The position numbers were made by a program, and so were the translations under genes. Of a stretch of DNA of 18,284 bases, positions 15,675 through 18,284 are shown piece after piece. The DNA is from CAYNUJ01 sp964621225 (lineage in GTDB: Bacteria; Bacteroidota; Ignavibacteria; Ignavibacteriales; Melioribacteraceae), in assembly GCA_964621225.1 (NCBI GenBank), contig CAZULK010000046.1, positions 1 to 18,284 on the forward strand, in the 5' to 3' direction. How positions within the stretch are numbered: the first letter of the stretch is position 1; each line of letters opens with the position of its first letter. The notes below the pieces were generated by a model. The model saw nothing but the letters and a program-made list of their open reading frames with translations. It did no database searches and was not told the DNA's origin.

Positions 15675-15703
15675 GCATTTTATAAAGATTTATCCTAATT
15701 TAC
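15673..15703 (+). promoter_or_regulatory. Candidate promoter of tRNA-Leu / tig / clpP
   Basis: TTGCAT (15673-15678) and TAATTTAC (from 15696) are separated by 17 bp. They are placed so that transcription would begin about 8 nt before the tRNA at 15718. The second box resembles both a -10 element and the Bacteroidota TAnnTTTG element, each imperfectly. The 196 bp between the kinase start and the tRNA hold nothing else recognisable apart from an inverted repeat. Confidence 0.35.
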
Positions 15704-15717
15704 GTGTTCTTTTTTCT

Positions 15718-15799
15718 GCGAGAGTGGTGAAATTGGTATACACGCTAGACTTAGGATCTAGTGCCGCAAGGCGTGGGGGTTCGAGTCCCCCCTCTCGCA
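15718..15799 (+). tRNA. tRNA-Leu (anticodon UAG)
   Basis: The 82-nt sequence folds as a class II tRNA. The acceptor stem GCGAGAG pairs with CTCTCGC. The D-arm region contains TGGTGAAATTGGTA. The anticodon stem CTAGA/TCTAG encloses the loop CTTAGGA with anticodon TAG at 15752-15754. The long variable arm has GCC/GGC around GCAA, and the T-arm is GGGGG-TTCGAGT-CCCCC. The discriminator base is A (15799). The next bases are CTC, so the 3' CCA is not encoded and must be added after transcription. The long variable arm and anticodon identify it as leucine, reading CUA and probably other CUN codons. It lies 33 bp before the trigger factor gene on the same strand. Confidence 0.97.
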
Positions 15800-15832
15800 C
15801 TCCCGTTTTTTTAATTTAAAGATGAGGTAAAA

Positions 15833-17143
15833 TTGGAATCAAAAGTAAATGTTTTATCAGATTGCGAACACGAAATTGATGTTACATTAGGATACGATGA
15901 AATTCAGCCTGAAATAGAAGAGGCGTATAAAAAAGAGAGAAAAAGCATTGCATTGCCTGGTTTTAGAAAAGGGAAAGTCCCAATGCAAATGATCAAAAAA
16001 CTTTACGGTGATGCAATTGAATATAAAGCAAGCGAAGATATCGCTAATAAAAAATTTTGGGAATTGGTCGAAAAGGAAGATTTAAAACCTATTAGCACAC
16101 CGCAATTATCCGATTTGAATTTCGAACCCGGGAAAGAGTTGAAATTCAAGGTTAAATACGAAGTCAAACCGGTATTTGAAGTGAAAGATTATAAAAATCT
16201 TGAAGTAGAAAAACCGGTATTTAAAGTAACCGACGAGATGGTTCAAGCTGAATTAGATAATTTATTGAAACAGCACGCTACTTTTGAAGCGGCAGATGAA
16301 ATCACAGATAAAAATCACAGAATTAAAGTCTCCATGGTTCGTACTAATGAGGAAGGCAATCCTGTTGACGATCAAAAACCATATGAAACTACCATCGATT
16401 TAAGTGATAGCAGAGTTGATACAAAATTGATCGAAGCTGCACAGGGTAAAAAAGCCGGTGATGTGTTCAAATATGATTTTGTTGACGAACATAAACATGG
16501 CGAAGAAACTCACAAAGAAGAATATCACTATGACGTTGAAATAAAGGAAATCGAAAAAGTAGTACTTCCGGAAACAAACGAAGAGTTTTGCAAAAAAGTC
16601 TCAGCGGATAAAGCTTCCACGCTTGATGAATTGAAAGATATGATCAGAAAAAACTACGAAGAATATTACGAAAAAGAATCTGATAATGTTTATACCGATA
16701 ACTTGCTCAATAAGATAGTTGAAAATAACAAATTCGATCTTCCTCAAGGTTATGCTGCTACTGTTTTGGAAAGACTTGTAAACAGCGAACTGGAAAGAGC
16801 GAAACAACAAGGTTATAAAAACATTGACAGAAATGTATTAAAAGATAACCTGAAACCCCGGGCTGATTGGTTTGCCAAATGGCAGATCATAAGTGAAAAC
16901 CTTGCCGCTCAGGAAGATATAAAAGTTACAGACGAAGACCTTGAAAAACTTGCTGAAGAAGAAGCTGCAAAAATCGGACTTCCGAAAGAAAAACTTCTTA
17001 ACTATTATAAAACCAGCAAAAGAGAAGATTCACTGCTGGAAGATAAATTGATTAATTTCTTGAAAGAAAACAACCCTCCTAAAGAAGTTGATGCCGAGGA
17101 GTACAATAAAAAGAATCAAGAACAATCAGAGGATGGTGAATAA
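15833..17143 (+). CDS. tig: Trigger factor, ribosome-associated chaperone
   Basis: This 436-residue protein has the trigger factor layout. The N-terminal ribosome-binding domain (1 to about 145) carries the signature GFRKGKVP (43-50), which docks at the tunnel exit. A middle FKBP-like domain follows (about 155-245), then a helical C-terminal chaperone domain with an acidic tail. The length is normal. The start is TTG at 15833, preceded at 5 nt by GAGG, and no ATG is available in frame. The middle domain has a His-rich stretch (H220, H222, H227, H232) where the E. coli protein has its substrate-side loop. The stop overlaps the clpP start by one base (TAATG), so the two are translationally coupled. 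Chaperone and protease subunit thus come from one transcript. Confidence 0.96.
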   Translation: MESKVNVLSDCEHEIDVTLGYDEIQPEIEEAYKKERKSIALPGFRKGKVPMQMIKKLYGDAIEYKASEDIANKKFWELVEKEDLKPISTPQLSDLNFEPGKELKFKVKYEVKPVFEVKDYKNLEVEKPVFKVTDEMVQAELDNLLKQHATFEAADEITDKNHRIKVSMVRTNEEGNPVDDQKPYETTIDLSDSRVDTKLIEAAQGKKAGDVFKYDFVDEHKHGEETHKEEYHYDVEIKEIEKVVLPETNEEFCKKVSADKASTLDELKDMIRKNYEEYYEKESDNVYTDNLLNKIVENNKFDLPQGYAATVLERLVNSELERAKQQGYKNIDRNVLKDNLKPRADWFAKWQIISENLAAQEDIKVTDEDLEKLAEEEAAKIGLPKEKLLNYYKTSKREDSLLEDKLINFLKENNPPKEVDAEEYNKKNQEQSEDGE

Positions 17144-17772
17144 TGAAACCGGAAATCATGAATCAATTGGTACCTTATGTAATTGAACAAACCGGTCGCG
17201 GTGAACGCGGTATGGATATTTATTCCAGATTATTACGGGAAAGAATTGTCTTTCTAGGAACTGCGGTAGACGATCATGTTGCAAGTTTAACCATCGCTCA
17301 GTTATTGTTTTTGGAAGCCGAAGATCCGGAAAAGGATATTTTCTTATACATTAATTCTCCCGGTGGTTCCGTCTCTGCAGGCTTGGCGATCTATGATACT
17401 ATGCAATATGTTAAATGTGATGTTGCTACAATTTGTGTCGGCTTGGCTGCAAGCATGGGAGCCGTACTTCTTGCAGGTGGTGCAGAAGGTAAACGTTCTT
17501 CCCTTCCCCACTCCAAAATTATGATTCACCAACCTTGGGTAGGTGGATTGCAAGGCCAGACTACAGACATTGAAATTCATGCAAAAGAGATGATCAAAAC
17601 CAGAGATACTCTTTACAATATATTAAGTAAACATACCGGTAATCCTTTGGAAAAAATTCAAAAAGATTGCGACAGGGATTACTACTTAACAGCCGCTGAG
17701 GCAAAAGAATATCATCTAATAGATAATGTTCTCGAAAAACGGGTAATGCCCGGAGAAACGAAGAAAAAATAA
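17143..17772 (+). CDS. clpP: ATP-dependent Clp protease proteolytic subunit
   Basis: This 209-residue serine protease subunit forms the double-ring proteolytic chamber used with Clp ATPases. The catalytic triad is S104 in GLAASMGA, H129 in IMIHQP and D179 in DRDYYL. The substrate-binding NSPGGSV (71-77) and the axial N-terminal region with EQTGRGERGMDIYSRLL are intact. Compared with Bacillus ClpP there is one extra residue after HQP, in WVGG. A short N-terminal extension may be a self-cleaved propeptide. The ATG overlaps the tig stop. An intrinsic terminator follows within 10 bp, so the partner ATPase gene clpX, often next in line, is not part of this transcript or this window. Confidence 0.98.
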   Translation: MKPEIMNQLVPYVIEQTGRGERGMDIYSRLLRERIVFLGTAVDDHVASLTIAQLLFLEAEDPEKDIFLYINSPGGSVSAGLAIYDTMQYVKCDVATICVGLAASMGAVLLAGGAEGKRSSLPHSKIMIHQPWVGGLQGQTTDIEIHAKEMIKTRDTLYNILSKHTGNPLEKIQKDCDRDYYLTAAEAKEYHLIDNVLEKRVMPGETKKK

Positions 17773-17778
17773 TTTTTG

Positions 17779-17806
17779 AAGGCTCCTCATCGGAGCCTTT
17801 TTATTT
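17779..17806 (+). terminator. Intrinsic terminator of the tig-clpP transcript
   Basis: The 8-bp perfect stem AAGGCTCC / GGAGCCTT around the five-base loop TCATC is followed directly by a T-rich tail (TTTTTATTT), starting 6 bp after the clpP stop. On the opposite strand no comparable T-run follows the stem, so it mainly serves the plus strand. The rest of 17807-17880 shows nothing recognisable. Confidence 0.92.
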
Positions 17807-17880
17807 CAACTTATATAATTTCCCATTCTTAAACTATTAACGTCCGCTACAAATCTTTAACCGGCTAAAACTATAGAATG

Positions 17881-18177
17881 TTATGCTGCATCAAATATAC
17901 TTTTTATTGAATCAATTTCCTTCTGTTTATTGTTGCGTTCTTCCTCCAAATCATAATCCGCTTGTAAGCCAAGCCAAAATCTTGGCGAATTACCAAAATA
18001 TTTTGACAATCGAAGTGCTGTGTCTGCTGTAATTCTGCGCTTGCCTTTTAGAATAGCACTAATTCTTGTCTGAGGAATGAAAGTGTCCTTTGCTAATTTA
18101 TATGCACTGATTTTCATCGGTTTCAAGAATTCTTCTAATAATACTTCTCCCGGATGTATATTTTTTAATGATATCAT
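17881..18177 (-). CDS. higA: HigA-type antitoxin (XRE-family HTH)
   Basis: This 98-residue DNA-binding protein has the HigA/VapI pattern. It opens with IHPGEVLLEEFLKPMKIS, then a helix-turn-helix (AYKLAKDTFIPQTRISAILKGKRRIT, about 25-50), then DTALRLSKYFGNSPRFWLGLQADYDL, and a charged tail. In HigBA systems the antitoxin neutralises the HigB RNase and represses the operon by binding its promoter. The gene follows the toxin end by 13 bp, and an AGGAGGGG at 18185-18192 overlaps the toxin stop codon, so translation is probably coupled. The toxin-first order is the usual one for this family. The gene converges on clpP, with the terminator of clpP between them. Confidence 0.95.
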   Translation of the reverse strand: MISLKNIHPGEVLLEEFLKPMKISAYKLAKDTFIPQTRISAILKGKRRITADTALRLSKYFGNSPRFWLGLQADYDLEEERNNKQKEIDSIKSIFDAA

Positions 18178-18184
18178 CTTATTA

Positions 18185-18192
18185 CCCCTCCT
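18185..18192 (-). promoter_or_regulatory. Shine-Dalgarno site of the antitoxin, overlapping the toxin stop
   Basis: AGGAGGGG lies 7 nt before the antitoxin ATG at 18177, and its first bases are part of the toxin stop codon TAG (18193-18191). This arrangement suggests the ribosome finishing the toxin feeds antitoxin translation. Confidence 0.85.
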
Positions 18193-18284
18193 AATGATAA
18201 TCTATGATTTTTACATTATATGCATTTCCATTCTTCCAAATAAATATTAAACGCCATTGATCATTAATTCTGATACTATAATAA
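18191..18284 (-). CDS. higB: HigB/RelE-type toxin (C-terminal 30 residues only, cut by right edge)
   Basis: An open minus-strand frame enters from the right edge, encodes 30 residues and stops at TAG (18193-18191). The visible residues include YSIRINDQWRLIFIW, GNAYNVKIIDYH and the terminal histidine. This is the characteristic C-terminus of HigB-type RelE-superfamily ribosome-dependent mRNA interferases: the SIRINDQWR strand carries the catalytic-region arginine, and the protein ends DYH. The upstream part and the promoter of the pair lie outside the window. The product and its place directly before the HigA-type antitoxin are well supported; completeness cannot be judged. Confidence 0.88.
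   Translation of the reverse strand, partial: YYSIRINDQWRLIFIWKNGNAYNVKIIDYH

Noticed and set aside
15800..15832. T-run after the tRNA (about 15806-15812) as an intrinsic terminator
   Set aside because: No separate GC-rich hairpin precedes it apart from the tRNA itself, and tig follows immediately with its own ribosome binding site, so co-transcription is as likely.
1..18284. Insertion sequences, phage genes, CRISPR arrays or integration sites
   Set aside because: No transposase or integrase motifs, no regularly spaced short repeats, and no duplication of the tRNA 3' end in the flanking sequence were seen.

Overview
The window reads as ordinary chromosome from an AT-rich member of the Bacteroidota/Chlorobi side of the FCB group. 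An Ignavibacteria-like genome is my best guess. The reasons are the Bacteroidota-type large secreted beta-rich protein at the left edge, exact TAnnTTTG-like -7 promoter elements, a kinase with a Ycf48/BNR-type periplasmic propeller, and many TTG starts alongside a few strong Shine-Dalgarno sites. This assignment rests on pattern recognition, not a database search. Positions 6231-6330 are a run of 100 Ns that interrupts one gene.

Layout, left to right. (1) 1-1235, minus: the 5' part of a large exported beta-rich protein of unknown function, running off the left edge. (2) 1374-1721, plus: a small stand-alone STAS/SpoIIAA-like protein. It converges on the next operon with only 2 bp between stop codons. 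(3) 1724-9958, minus: a seven-gene tripartite export operon. In transcription order it encodes a TolC-type outer-membrane factor, a HlyD/AcrA-type periplasmic adaptor, a LolD/MacB-type ABC ATPase, and four MacB/FtsX-type permeases in the order B1-A1-B2-A2, an ABAB tandem duplication of a heteromeric permease pair. (4) 10079-15521, minus: a tight three-gene operon of a membrane Ser/Thr kinase with a periplasmic propeller, a seven-helix membrane protein with a periplasmic HExxH metallopeptidase domain, and a CCA-adding-type tRNA nucleotidyltransferase. (5) 15718-17772, plus: tRNA-Leu(UAG), trigger factor (tig) and clpP, closed by a clear intrinsic terminator and not followed by clpX. (6) 17881-18284, minus: the antitoxin and the truncated toxin of a HigBA-type toxin-antitoxin pair.

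How the genes work together. The export operon should form a trans-envelope pump in which ATPase dimers drive periplasm-facing permeases. Having two permease pairs but only one ATPase, one adaptor and one outer-membrane gene suggests either two alternative inner-membrane complexes sharing parts, or a higher-order assembly. The kinase operon looks like an envelope-signalling unit, because both its kinase and its metallopeptidase present large periplasmic domains. The tRNA gene does not encode its 3' CCA, which fits the presence of a CCA-adding-type enzyme nearby. I see no IS elements, CRISPR arrays or phage genes. The least ordinary features are the ABAB permease array, the exact 41-residue repeat of the kinase sensor domain, and the kinase-metallopeptidase pairing.
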